Below are positions 24,254 to 32,482 of a stretch of DNA of 56,620 nt, piece by piece; position 1 is the stretch's first letter; each line of letters begins with the position of its first letter. Made by a program: the position numbers and the translations under genes. The DNA is taken from positions 1 to 56,620 of the forward strand of contig QIKW01000079.1 in the NCBI GenBank assembly GCA_003231975.1, read 5' to 3'. This stretch comes from Acidimicrobiia bacterium (GTDB lineage Bacteria; Actinomycetota; Acidimicrobiia; Acidimicrobiales; SZUA-35). A model generated the notes under the pieces. The model made no database searches, had not been told where the DNA came from, and worked only from the letters and a program-made list of their open reading frames with translations.

Positions 24254-25497
24254 CTGCCAGGCGGGTGGTTGTGGTCTCAGAAGTCTTCCATCCCGAAGAC
24301 AGCGCAACCGGGCACGTGATGACCGCCATCGCCGAAGGACTGGCGGAGACCTATCCGGTAACAGCCATCTGCGCCCAGCCCTCGTACTCCAACCGGGGGA
24401 GGGTTGCCCCTCGCAAAGAGCGGTACAACGGCATCGACATAATTCGGGTTCGCTCAACCACCTTCAACCCTCATTCTGCTTTCCTTCTGAAGCTACTGAA
24501 TGTCCTCAGCGTCGGCCTGTCTTCGTTCTGGGCGGCCATGCGAAACCTTGGCCCCAACGATCACGTCTTCACAGTTACGAACCCTCCTGTGGCGCCCTAC
24601 CTGATCCTGCTGGCAGCCCGCTTGCGGGGCGCCCATTGCTCGGTGATCGTGCACGACCTGTATCCCGAGGCTTTGGCTCCGGCCGGGATGATTCGAGCTA
24701 CCTCTCTTTCCTATCGGGTCATGGCGTGGTTTGCCAGACAGCTCTTTCGCCGCGCCGATGATGTGATCGTTGTTGGCCGAGATCAGGCTCAGCTAGTGCG
24801 TTCCAAACTGCAAGCTGGTGACGCGCCGAAAGTTCGAGTGATCCGTCAGTCAGCAGACTTGGAATCGATCACAAACAGATCCAAATCTGGGAACGCTCAC
24901 CTCCGAGCTTTGAATCTCGATGACCCCAACATGGTGATCGTGCAGTTCGCAGGCAACATCGGGCCGCTTCAGAACATTGACCGGTTGATTGAGATGATCT
25001 CGAAGTCGGCCCACATTCCCAAAGTGCATTTCCTGTTCTTCGGCTCTGGGCGCAGCCGCGAGAAGCTGGAGCGAGAAGTAGCAGACCGCGGCTTGACGAA
25101 CGTGACCGTGGCCGACCCTGTGCCGAGGAGCGAGGCAGACGAAATGCACGCCGCCTCCGACGTTGCCTTGATCTCACTCACCCCGGGGATGCTGGGGGTG
25201 TCCGTGCCAAGCCGAATCGGAAACGCGCTGGCTTCAGGCAGGCCGATAATGGGAGTTGTGGAACAGGGTTCAGAGCTTCAACAACTGATTGCGGAAACGG
25301 GTTGCGGGTGGTGGATTGACCCGACCGACGTTGCCGCCTTTGTGAAGACCATCGACACGATCGCGCTTGATCCCGAGATGGTTGTGACCCGTCAAGAACT
25401 GGCCAGCAACGTGGCCGAGCGCCTGTTCGGGTTGGACACCATGATCGAGGAGTACTTGGAAGTTGTTAGGGATAACGACCCAGCTTTGGTGTCGTGA
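24250..25497 (+). CDS. wbuB: WbuB-like GT4 glycosyltransferase
   Basis: 415 residues from a TTG overlapping the fnlC stop. GT-B fold: the N-domain has S-E-V-F-H-P-E-D-S-A-T-G and N-P-P-V-A-P-Y, and the C-domain has G-N-I-G-P-L-Q-N-I-D-R-L-I and P-S-R-I-G-N-A-L-A-S-G-R-P-I. The E-x7-E motif is degenerate. This resembles WbuB, encoded next to fnlABC in E. coli O26-type loci and assigned to transfer L-FucNAc. The gene order fnlA-fnlB-fnlC-wbuB is the same here, which supports that role by context. Confidence 0.88.
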   Translation: MTARRVVVVSEVFHPEDSATGHVMTAIAEGLAETYPVTAICAQPSYSNRGRVAPRKERYNGIDIIRVRSTTFNPHSAFLLKLLNVLSVGLSSFWAAMRNLGPNDHVFTVTNPPVAPYLILLAARLRGAHCSVIVHDLYPEALAPAGMIRATSLSYRVMAWFARQLFRRADDVIVVGRDQAQLVRSKLQAGDAPKVRVIRQSADLESITNRSKSGNAHLRALNLDDPNMVIVQFAGNIGPLQNIDRLIEMISKSAHIPKVHFLFFGSGRSREKLEREVADRGLTNVTVADPVPRSEADEMHAASDVALISLTPGMLGVSVPSRIGNALASGRPIMGVVEQGSELQQLIAETGCGWWIDPTDVAAFVKTIDTIALDPEMVVTRQELASNVAERLFGLDTMIEEYLEVVRDNDPALVS

Positions 25498-25542
25498 TGC
25501 CCGGCTGACCAAAAGCTGAATAGCGCGGCCCCTGGTCTGGTT

Positions 25543-26091
25543 TCACTGGCTTCGGCGAATCCGGTCTATCCGGTGCAGGATGTGAGGCATGAAGTGGCGC
25601 CCATATCGCGTCTGCAGCTCTGGCAGTCGCCAGTCTTCGTTTGTTACCGTTCCCCGACACAACGCGGTGCCGCACCGGCATTGCTCAATCCGATACGGCG
25701 CGGTGCGAGCCATCGCGTAGTCGTGACATAGCTCTTCGTTCACCGCGATGTTGCGCAAAGCCACGTAGCTGACCTGGCCGTCGAAGCCAACGTTCGCATC
25801 ACACGAGTGATTGATCATCACTGCCATCTGCTCGACTTCGGCCGCGGTGCGCGGCGTCAAGAACGTGTCTTCGTGGATTTGAAGCCCGAAGTCTCCGATC
25901 TCTTCGGTGAGCCTCTCCATCTCGGAAGTGTTCACCACATGCCCAACTTTGGTGGCAACCAGCTCTCCGGCCGCGATTGGCTCGATCGCAAAGATTCCGC
26001 GCCCGGAAAGAGATCGACTGCGAACCTCAAGCTTGGCCGAGCGCCAGACCCGAACGCCGCTCGACGAGGAGTGCTCATTTGAGGTGTTCAC
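25543..26091 (-). CDS. SET-domain protein (putative protein lysine methyltransferase)
   Basis: 182 residues. A short leader is followed by a SET domain at about 20-140: G-R-G-I-F-A (SAM-binding N-flank), M-I-N-H-S-C-D-A-N-V-G-F (pseudoknot NHSC motif), V-A-L-R-N-I and E-E-L-C-H-D-Y-A (catalytic Tyr region). A post-SET-like cluster C-R-C-G-T-A-L-C-R-G follows, which in eukaryotic enzymes binds Zn with a further Cys. The domain is complete, so methyltransferase activity is plausible. The target is unknown. It converges on wbuB and lies 21 nt upstream of no same-strand gene end; the PEBP gene begins upstream. Confidence 0.88.
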   Translation of the reverse strand: MNTSNEHSSSSGVRVWRSAKLEVRSRSLSGRGIFAIEPIAAGELVATKVGHVVNTSEMERLTEEIGDFGLQIHEDTFLTPRTAAEVEQMAVMINHSCDANVGFDGQVSYVALRNIAVNEELCHDYAMARTAPYRIEQCRCGTALCRGTVTNEDWRLPELQTRYGRHFMPHILHRIDRIRRSQ

Positions 26092-26111
26092 AGCTGGCGC
26101 CCTCCACCGCT

Positions 26112-26729
26112 CTAGCCAATTTGCATCAGTAGCGTTGCGGACTCAATCGAAACTGCGGTGAGCGTGTCCCACGATTCGTTCCCGGGAGCGTTCTCCTCCA
26201 GACCCGAGGCCTGAGGCAGGACGTACAGTCGAAACTGGAGGTCTCGGCTGCCGCTTTGGAAGGTTTCGAGGCACGGGTTGCCGTAGCCAGGTTGGCCGTA
26301 GTCGTTCAGCGTTTCGACGGCCCCGTCGTTGGGGAAGGTTCCACTGTTGATGTTGGTAACCCCTGGGTCTATGCCTGCCATCAGCCAAAGCAGCAACGGT
26401 TCTTTGGGGTCGGTCTGATCGCTGAGAGTGATGGCTAGTTCGCCCGCTCCCAGGGAGGCGTCAATATCTGTCCACGCTAGGTTCGGGAACCTGTTAGCCC
26501 CGTCACACCTGGCGATTGCAGGCACCCTTCCGCCGGGCTCAAAGTCTGGGCTGAACAGGGTGAGGCCGCTTTCTCCTTCTTGTTGGGGCGGGGCCGACGT
26601 TGGCGGCGGGGGCCGGGTTGTTGTTGTTTGCCAGTCCTGAGGGTCGGCCAGGGCCCTCCCGTCGCTGGCACACGCCGACGATGCAATCGCGAGGCTGAAC
26701 AGGATTGTGAGGAGCCGGGCCGAACGCAC
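26112..26729 (-). CDS. PEBP-family (YbhB/YbcL-like) lipoprotein
   Basis: 205 residues. A signal peptide with lipobox (IASSAC, Cys19) is followed by a Thr/Pro-rich linker (TTTTRPPPPTSAPP). The remainder matches the phosphatidylethanolamine-binding/Raf-kinase-inhibitor fold: F-S-P-D-F-x-P-G-G-R-V-P-A, then C-D-G-A-N-R-F-P-N-L-A-W. The central strands contain D-P-K-E-P-L-L-L-W-L-M-A-G-I-D-P, in place of the usual HWxxxxI ligand-pocket motif, so anion binding may differ. It is encoded 20 nt downstream of the ligase gene. Confidence 0.85.
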   Translation of the reverse strand: MRSARLLTILFSLAIASSACASDGRALADPQDWQTTTTRPPPPTSAPPQQEGESGLTLFSPDFEPGGRVPAIARCDGANRFPNLAWTDIDASLGAGELAITLSDQTDPKEPLLLWLMAGIDPGVTNINSGTFPNDGAVETLNDYGQPGYGNPCLETFQSGSRDLQFRLYVLPQASGLEENAPGNESWDTLTAVSIESATLLMQIG

Positions 26730-26749
26730 CAGTGAAGGTTACTGCCTGG

Positions 26750-27931
26750 TCAAGCTGTGTCAGTGGCAACCAGGTCTCTGCTGATGGCAGAGTCGGGCTT
26801 GGAAGCCTGTCGCCTGGCGGCTGAGGCTGGCCCGGCCGTGAAGGCAGCGGCAAGGATCAATAAGACGAGCGAAGGCTCTCTCACCAGGTGCTCGGTAATC
26901 CCGATCAAGAACAGTGCAAGTACCATTGCGTCACGATCAGATTGAGGTTGTCGCCTGCTTGACAACCCGTACGCCCCAAAAGCAGCAACGAACAGCACTG
27001 CCGGCACCCAGCCGCCGTGCACCGCCATCTGAACCGCGGCGTTATGGCCGTGAGTAGGGCCCCAACTGACCCGGCTGTCTCCTGAGCCCGCGGTTAGGAG
27101 ATCCTGAGTGCTCTCGGGTCCGAACCCGGTAAACGGGCGTAGGGCAATCTCTTCAGCCAGGAAGCTCCACGCGTCGGTGCGACCGGTGAGGGTTGTTATG
27201 TCATCAAGCTGGCCTAACTCGGCGGCCCTCTGCCCGAGGCTTTCTGTCGACAAGAGAACGACCCCGGATATTACGCCAAGTGCCATCAGAGCTGACGGGA
27301 AGCCACGACCGAGAAGTGGTCGGAGGGCCAGCGCAACTCCGAACAAGGCAGCAATGGCAGGCATTCGAGCTTCAGTTAGAACCAGGATCACAGCACCCAA
27401 GGGAAGAATCGGCAGCATCCACCAGCGGCGCTGCACCAGAGCGCTAGCGCCCGCGATCACTCCAAGGGCCGCGATTGTGCCGAGCCCGTTCGGCTCCTCG
27501 GCCCAGCCGTGCCAGCGGAAGCCGGACTTGTTCAACTCCATCGCTGCGGCTGCCAACAAGAGCAGCATCAGAACCCGTTCCAGCACGCGACCAAACCAGG
27601 ACCAGCCCAACTCTGAGCCAACAGCTGCGCCAATGGACACGGTGGCAAGTAGGGCGGCGGCCACCAGCGTGCCTCGGATCGGATTGGTGCCGAGCGGGCT
27701 GACGAACAAGATCCAAACGAACGATGAGGCCAGCAACCAGCCCGCCGGTCGTTGCACCGCCCTTGGGCGTTGCCTGCCCCAAATCGTCAGGCAAAGCCCA
27801 GCGGCAACCACTATCAGGAAAAGCAGGACCCTCGTAGGGCTCCTGAGCCCTACGCCGAGCCGGGGCAAGTCAACTGCCAACACGATGCCAAGCACCGCAA
27901 CCGCGGGCCAAGCTCGTGGGTGCAAGATCAC
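26750..27931 (-). CDS. O-antigen ligase/polymerase-like membrane protein (Wzy_C)
   Basis: 393 residues with about 11 hydrophobic segments. The large extracytoplasmic loop typical of WaaL/Wzy_C enzymes holds T-L-T-G-R-T-D-A-W, P-F-T-G-F-G-P-E-S and W-G-P-T-H-G-H-N, including the conserved Arg and His. It could ligate or polymerise undecaprenyl-linked repeat units of the cell-surface polysaccharide made by the neighbouring loci. Its start overlaps the stop of the Wzz-like gene upstream by ATGA, indicating coupled production. Confidence 0.85.
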   Translation of the reverse strand: MILHPRAWPAVAVLGIVLAVDLPRLGVGLRSPTRVLLFLIVVAAGLCLTIWGRQRPRAVQRPAGWLLASSFVWILFVSPLGTNPIRGTLVAAALLATVSIGAAVGSELGWSWFGRVLERVLMLLLLAAAAMELNKSGFRWHGWAEEPNGLGTIAALGVIAGASALVQRRWWMLPILPLGAVILVLTEARMPAIAALFGVALALRPLLGRGFPSALMALGVISGVVLLSTESLGQRAAELGQLDDITTLTGRTDAWSFLAEEIALRPFTGFGPESTQDLLTAGSGDSRVSWGPTHGHNAAVQMAVHGGWVPAVLFVAAFGAYGLSSRRQPQSDRDAMVLALFLIGITEHLVREPSLVLLILAAAFTAGPASAARRQASKPDSAISRDLVATDTA

Positions 27932-28908
27932 TCCTGAGGCTGCCGGCGGCGTTCGCCGACGAGCACCACAGCAGGCGTTTGCGCCCCCAACCGGTCAAGA
28001 CGGCGAAGCACGCGGTCGAGGTCGCGTCTTCGAGTCGTCGACTTCGGCGTAGCTACTACCACTGACACCGAGTCCACAACCGCCCTGGCCGCTTCCGGCT
28101 GGTCCACAGCCCCGCCATCCACCACATCGACAAGAAGCTCGGACGACAGAGCCTTGGCCACATCTGTTGCCAGATGAGGCGACTGAGTTGATACAACCGC
28201 AATTGGCCCGGCGAGGCCCCGTAGTGCCGCGGCCAGTCTTTGATCTCGGCCCTCCAGCGGCAGGAGATCTTTTTTCGGGCCGCTTGGGTCGACCCAACGC
28301 CCCACTCTGCCTGCGAACTCAAAGTGATTGGTTGAGCGCAGCCTGCCGAAGAATCTGTCTAAGGAAGGCACAAGGGCCAGCCCGGTGAGCAAGCCGACAA
28401 CACCGCCGGCGATAGCGCTTTTTCCTGCGTCCTCGTCTAAGGCGTCTGCGCGGTTGAGGAACGCAACGGGAGCCTCTGCCGGGGCCGCGGCCAGCATTGC
28501 TTCGGCCACACCATTGGCGAAACCTGCGGCCTCTTCGCTGGTTGAGGCGGTGGCTGTGATTGTGAGGGTGGACCGGGCCCCGCCGTTTCGTCGGTTCAGT
28601 TCGATCCGTGCCACGCCCTCAGGTACCCCGAGACGACCGGCAACCTCGGCCTCCAAGGCGCCGCCGTCTAGGGTGCCGCCGAGCGTGGCCAGCCAGGCAT
28701 CTTGAAGCGGCCATTCTGCCTCTGGGGTGAGCCCCAGGATTGCGTCGGCTGTGGCGGTTGACGGCAGCCTGGAAGCCCCGGCGGGTGCCAGCAGTAGCCC
28801 GAGTGCCACCACGGCGGCCACCATTGGGCTCCACCTGGCAACCGCTGTGAACGACTCGCGCCAGCCACTGTCAAGTTGTGCCACGCTGGCGTGCTCTCCC
28901 TCTACCAC
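27928..28908 (-). CDS. Wzz-like chain-length protein with P-loop-less kinase-like domain
   Basis: 326 residues. Two membrane segments (about 28-44 and 163-182) bracket an extracytoplasmic, Ala-rich helical region, the layout of polysaccharide co-polymerases. The cytoplasmic tail (about 230-315) has a strand pattern like bacterial tyrosine kinases (G-P-I-A-V-V-S-T-Q-S, then V-D-V-V-D-G-G), but there is no GK(S/T) Walker A motif and no Tyr-rich tail. I infer a length-control protein with a degenerate nucleotide domain. A GTG at 28884, preceded by AGGGAGA, is an alternative start. It is coupled to the ligase gene. Confidence 0.72.
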   Translation of the reverse strand: MVEGEHASVAQLDSGWRESFTAVARWSPMVAAVVALGLLLAPAGASRLPSTATADAILGLTPEAEWPLQDAWLATLGGTLDGGALEAEVAGRLGVPEGVARIELNRRNGGARSTLTITATASTSEEAAGFANGVAEAMLAAAPAEAPVAFLNRADALDEDAGKSAIAGGVVGLLTGLALVPSLDRFFGRLRSTNHFEFAGRVGRWVDPSGPKKDLLPLEGRDQRLAAALRGLAGPIAVVSTQSPHLATDVAKALSSELLVDVVDGGAVDQPEAARAVVDSVSVVVATPKSTTRRRDLDRVLRRLDRLGAQTPAVVLVGERRRQPQE

Positions 28909-28995
28909 CGGCTAAACGTACGTGATTACAGCGGTGGTAGCGACCCTGCGGGTAGATCCGCCCTAACAGAAGCCTCCGAGCGTCACTTCACTACG

Positions 28996-30267
28996 ATGCC
29001 CGGGGTGACCGAACGCAGACGCTCCAGGGTTGGCGGGCTGGCAGTGCCGCGGCTTGCGTGGCGGCCGCTAGGCGGCTTCTTTGGTCCGGATACCGCAGAC
29101 GCTAGGCAGAGCCTGACCGCCCTGGCCTTTTCGGCTCTCACCAGCGTGGTGGCAGGTCTCACACTGGCGTCCCGCGAGGATCAGCTGCGACAGCTGCCTG
29201 GCCTTCTGCTGTTCATTCCAGCCACAATTGGCCTGAGGGGAAACGTGTTCGGGCCCTTTGGCGCCCGCCTATCCACAGCCATTCAGACAGGGCAGTTTTC
29301 ATGGAGTTGGCGGCCAGATTCTGTGCTTGGTCAGAACTTGATTGCCGTTTTTGTGAATTCGCTGGCCGCCGGGCTTGGTCTGGCTGGTGCAGCAGAACTG
29401 CTCGCTCTTGCGATCGAGACAGAGGGAATCATTCCGATTGGTTTCAGCGATTTCATCATCGTTTCGATTATCGGCGGCATGCTGGCCTCGGTTGTTGTTC
29501 TGGTGGCCACCCTCGGGCTCACTGTCGCCTCGGTCCGCTTCAACTGGGATCTCGACAACGTTACGGCCCCTATGGTCACCGCGGTTGGAGACCTGGTAAC
29601 CCTGCCGGCGCTCGTTGTCAGCACAGTTTTGGTAAGACGGGGCGATCTCACGGTGGCTGTGGCAACAGTGGCCGGGGTGGTAACCCTTGCGGTGCTTGTT
29701 GGGTTGTGGCGATCAACCCTGAACACGGCTCGCCGCATCGTGCAAGAGTCGATCCCCGTACTGCTAGCCGCAGGCATGCTCAGCTTGGTGGCCGGTCTCG
29801 CGATCGAGCGGTTCGAGGCTCGTTTGTCCTGGGTGCTGCTGGTTCTGCTTCCCGGCTACCTTGGCTCAGCGGGGGCCCTCGGGGGCATTCTGGCCAACCG
29901 GCTTAGTACGCGGGTTCACCTTGGCCTGGTGGAGCCAACGAGGCTGCCTACAGGGCTGGCACGGAAGGACATGGGCGTAACCCTTGCGCTCGCGGTCCCC
30001 ATCTTTATCCTTCTGGCCATTATTGCGCAGGGCACAGCTCTATTGAGTGGCGAGGCAAGCCCCGGCCTGGCGCTTCTGGTTGCGGTTGCTCTTACCGGCG
30101 GTGTTGCGGCCACGCTCCTGGCGTTGGCCATTGCCTACTATGGAACATTGCTTGTGGTTCGCTTCGGCCTTGACCCCGACAACCTGGCCATCCCGATGGT
30201 GACGGCAAGCCTCGACGTGGTTGGTGCCCTCACGCTGGTTGCCTCTATTGCATTGTGGCGCTTGTGA
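28996..30267 (+). CDS. MgtE/SLC41-like divalent cation transporter
   Basis: 423 residues from ATG 28996; an upstream GTG/TTG extension lacks membrane character. It has two tandem copies of the MgtE membrane domain: R-G-N-V-F-G-P-F-G-A-R-L-S-T and D-L-D-N-V-T-A-P-M-V-T-A-V-G-D in the first half, then G-A-L-G-G-I-L-A-N-R-L-S-T and D-P-D-N-L-A-I-P-M-V-T-A-S-L-D in the second. The Asp residues of the DxDN-type motif are the expected metal ligands. The N-terminal and CBS regulatory domains of classic MgtE are absent, as in SLC41. The adjacent PhoU/TrkA-C protein probably regulates it. Confidence 0.9.
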   Translation: MPGVTERRRSRVGGLAVPRLAWRPLGGFFGPDTADARQSLTALAFSALTSVVAGLTLASREDQLRQLPGLLLFIPATIGLRGNVFGPFGARLSTAIQTGQFSWSWRPDSVLGQNLIAVFVNSLAAGLGLAGAAELLALAIETEGIIPIGFSDFIIVSIIGGMLASVVVLVATLGLTVASVRFNWDLDNVTAPMVTAVGDLVTLPALVVSTVLVRRGDLTVAVATVAGVVTLAVLVGLWRSTLNTARRIVQESIPVLLAAGMLSLVAGLAIERFEARLSWVLLVLLPGYLGSAGALGGILANRLSTRVHLGLVEPTRLPTGLARKDMGVTLALAVPIFILLAIIAQGTALLSGEASPGLALLVAVALTGGVAATLLALAIAYYGTLLVVRFGLDPDNLAIPMVTASLDVVGALTLVASIALWRL

Positions 30268-30325
30268 GCGAAGCGCAGCAGACCGTTCGTGGCATGATTT
30301 CTCAAACAAGGAAGCGATCGCCCTG

Positions 30326-31543
30326 ATGGAATCTCGAAACTTGCGGGAAATGCTGGCCGAGGCCAAGGACACCAGCGAGCTGATGGTTGATCTCGCCTAC
30401 GCCGCGGTCTACTTCGATGACCCCGAGATGGCAGACGAGGTTGACCGCCTCGAAGGCCAGATCACCGAGCTCGTTCACCAGATGCGGGCACTTTCCATTA
30501 TCGCGGTTCGCAACCCTCGTGAGGCCGACGCAATGTCTGCGGTTCTTCAGGTGATCTCGGCAGTGGAGCGCATTGGAAACGACGCGGTTGACATTGCCCG
30601 AATCGTCACTCGTCGCCTTGGCATACCCCGCGAGCTGGTTTTGGATCTCACTGATGCCGAAGAAGTCTCGCATCGGGTTGAGGTGGCGGACGGCTCGCAC
30701 TTCGCCAACCGGCCCCTTTCCTCCTTCGAACTTCCAGTGGTAACAGGCATGCGGGTAATGGCTGTGCGCCGCGGTCGAAGCTGGATTGTTGATCCTGGCG
30801 GAAGGGACATTTTGGCCCCCGGAGACGTTCTGTTTCTGCGTGGCTCACCAGACGGAATCGCCCGGTTACGAGAACTGGCGGGGATGGCAGAGTGGATCCC
30901 CCCTGAGATCCACGAACCGTCTGAACTCACCGACCTTGACCGGGCCGTCGACACTCTGGTTGAGATGAAGAACCTCAGCGAGGTCGCCGTTGGTCTTGCC
31001 TACTCGGCCCTTGTTTTCAGAGATCGGAGCCTCGCCGCTGAGGTGCGCCATCTAGAAGACCGTCTGGACGAGATGAAGTATCGTCTCGAAATGTGGGTGC
31101 TGAGGGCTGCGGCCGATGGGGCTGATCCCTCTCCGCTCCGAGGGCTGCTTCACCTGGGTCAGGCGGCTGAAGACCTCGGCGACCAGGCCCAATCCATGGT
31201 GTGGTTGATCGAAGAATCCTCCGACCTGCATCACCCTGTGCTTGGAATTGCCTTAGGTGACACAGACGACATCGTGGTCCGACTGCCGGTTGGGGAAGGC
31301 TCACAGGTTGTTGGCAAGTCCCTTGCGCAGTTGGAGTTACCGATTGAGCCGGGATTCGATGTGTTGGCGATCGAGAGTGATGGCCGCTACGCCTACCGCC
31401 CGCGCAGCTCAGCCGTGCTCAAAGTTGGTGACCAGATTCTTGCCAACGGACCAGAAGAGGGTCGTGTCGCCCTTGCCGAGATGCTTGGCTGGAACCTTGT
31501 CGAGGACGACGAGGGTGAAATTGAGTTGTTGCCGTTGCAATAG
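30326..31543 (+). CDS. Tandem PhoU/TrkA-C regulator of cation transport
   Basis: 405 residues from ATG 30326. Order: PhoU-like helices (about 1-85), TrkA-C/RCK-C (about 105-185: H-R-V-E-V-A-D-G-S through D-I-L-A-P-G-D-V-L-F-L-R-G), PhoU-like helices (about 200-290) and a second TrkA-C (about 305-385: D-D-I-V-V-R-L-P-V-G through L-K-V-G-D-Q-I-L-A-N-G). The two halves are recognisable duplicates. TrkA-C domains bind small ligands that gate ion transporters. The gene lies 58 nt after the MgtE-like permease and is very likely its cytoplasmic partner. The start is uncertain because the Shine-Dalgarno AAGGAAG is about 11 nt away. Confidence 0.88.
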   Translation: MESRNLREMLAEAKDTSELMVDLAYAAVYFDDPEMADEVDRLEGQITELVHQMRALSIIAVRNPREADAMSAVLQVISAVERIGNDAVDIARIVTRRLGIPRELVLDLTDAEEVSHRVEVADGSHFANRPLSSFELPVVTGMRVMAVRRGRSWIVDPGGRDILAPGDVLFLRGSPDGIARLRELAGMAEWIPPEIHEPSELTDLDRAVDTLVEMKNLSEVAVGLAYSALVFRDRSLAAEVRHLEDRLDEMKYRLEMWVLRAAADGADPSPLRGLLHLGQAAEDLGDQAQSMVWLIEESSDLHHPVLGIALGDTDDIVVRLPVGEGSQVVGKSLAQLELPIEPGFDVLAIESDGRYAYRPRSSAVLKVGDQILANGPEEGRVALAEMLGWNLVEDDEGEIELLPLQ

Positions 31544-31602
31544 TCAGTAACTAGCGGGCCCCAGCGTCGGTCGGTCACCGGGCTTGGTAGTAACGTTCGC
31601 TG

Positions 31603-32430
31603 ATGGCAGGGATCAAGTCAATGGGGCTATATCGCAACACAGATCGCATTCTGGCCGATCTCGCCGCCGACGGTTTTGGTGCCGGTCAACCGCTCACGGT
31701 TGCCGATCTCACCCCGTATGACCAGTACCACTACGAGGGCACCAGTGCAGTTGACAAGGCATGCCACATGCTGGGTGTTCGGCCCGGTTCTAGAGTTCTC
31801 GACATCGGATCTGGGTTGGGAGGCCCGGCAAGATACATCGCCAACCGGACCGGGGCGATGGTCACAGCTCTTGAGATCCAGGCCGATCTGCACGCCACGT
31901 CTGAGGAGTTGACAGCTCGTTGCGGGCTTGGCGATTTGGTCGAGCACGTCAATGGAGACATGTTGCTTGGCGCCGCAGGCAAAGGCCGGTTCAGTGGCAT
32001 CGTGTCAATGCTCTGCTTCCTTCACATCCCAGACCGCCAAACTCTGTTCGACCAGTGCGCTGCTGCCCTTCAGCCTGGAGGAGCGATGTTTGTCGATGAC
32101 TATTACCAGAAGCAGCCGCTTACTGAAACCGAACAGGCCGAGCTGGCCCAGAAGGTTTACTGCCCTTACCTGCCCGATCGAGAGACCTATGCAGCCGACG
32201 TTGAGGGCGCCGGTTTTGTGGGTCTTGAGATCATTGACAAAACGGCAGACTGGGCCAGCTTTGTTGTTGACAGGTTGGCGAAGTTCAAGCTGGCAACTCC
32301 CGGTCGCATCGACCGTTACGGAGCTGACACCGTTCGCTCACTCGACGATTTCTATTCAAGCGTGGCCCAGCTGTTTACCAACGGAGGGTTGGGTGGCCTC
32401 CGCCTCGTTGCCCGACTTCCTGACGAGTAG
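31603..32430 (+). CDS. SAM-dependent methyltransferase
   Basis: 275 residues, class I Rossmann fold: V-L-D-I-G-S-G-L-G-G-P-A-R-Y (motif I, about 66-79), A-L-E-I-Q as motif II, V-N-G-D-M and L-C-F-L-H-I-P as motif IV/post-I, and A-L-Q-P-G-G-A-M-F-V-D-D. The N-terminus (L-T-P-Y-D-Q-Y-H-Y-E-G) resembles glycine/sarcosine and phosphoethanolamine N-methyltransferases, so a small-molecule N-methyltransferase is possible. ATG 31621 is an alternative start. There is no obvious operon partner. Confidence 0.85.
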   Translation: MAGIKSMGLYRNTDRILADLAADGFGAGQPLTVADLTPYDQYHYEGTSAVDKACHMLGVRPGSRVLDIGSGLGGPARYIANRTGAMVTALEIQADLHATSEELTARCGLGDLVEHVNGDMLLGAAGKGRFSGIVSMLCFLHIPDRQTLFDQCAAALQPGGAMFVDDYYQKQPLTETEQAELAQKVYCPYLPDRETYAADVEGAGFVGLEIIDKTADWASFVVDRLAKFKLATPGRIDRYGADTVRSLDDFYSSVAQLFTNGGLGGLRLVARLPDE

Positions 32431-32482
32431 CCGGGGGCAGTTTGGGTCCTCAGCCGCTGTAAGCGGCCTGTGGTGATCTAGA

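Noticed and set aside
27108-28052. 314-residue plus-strand open frame
   Set aside because: Antisense to the ligase and Wzz-like genes; Arg/Pro/Ser-rich composition typical of shadow frames in high-GC DNA.
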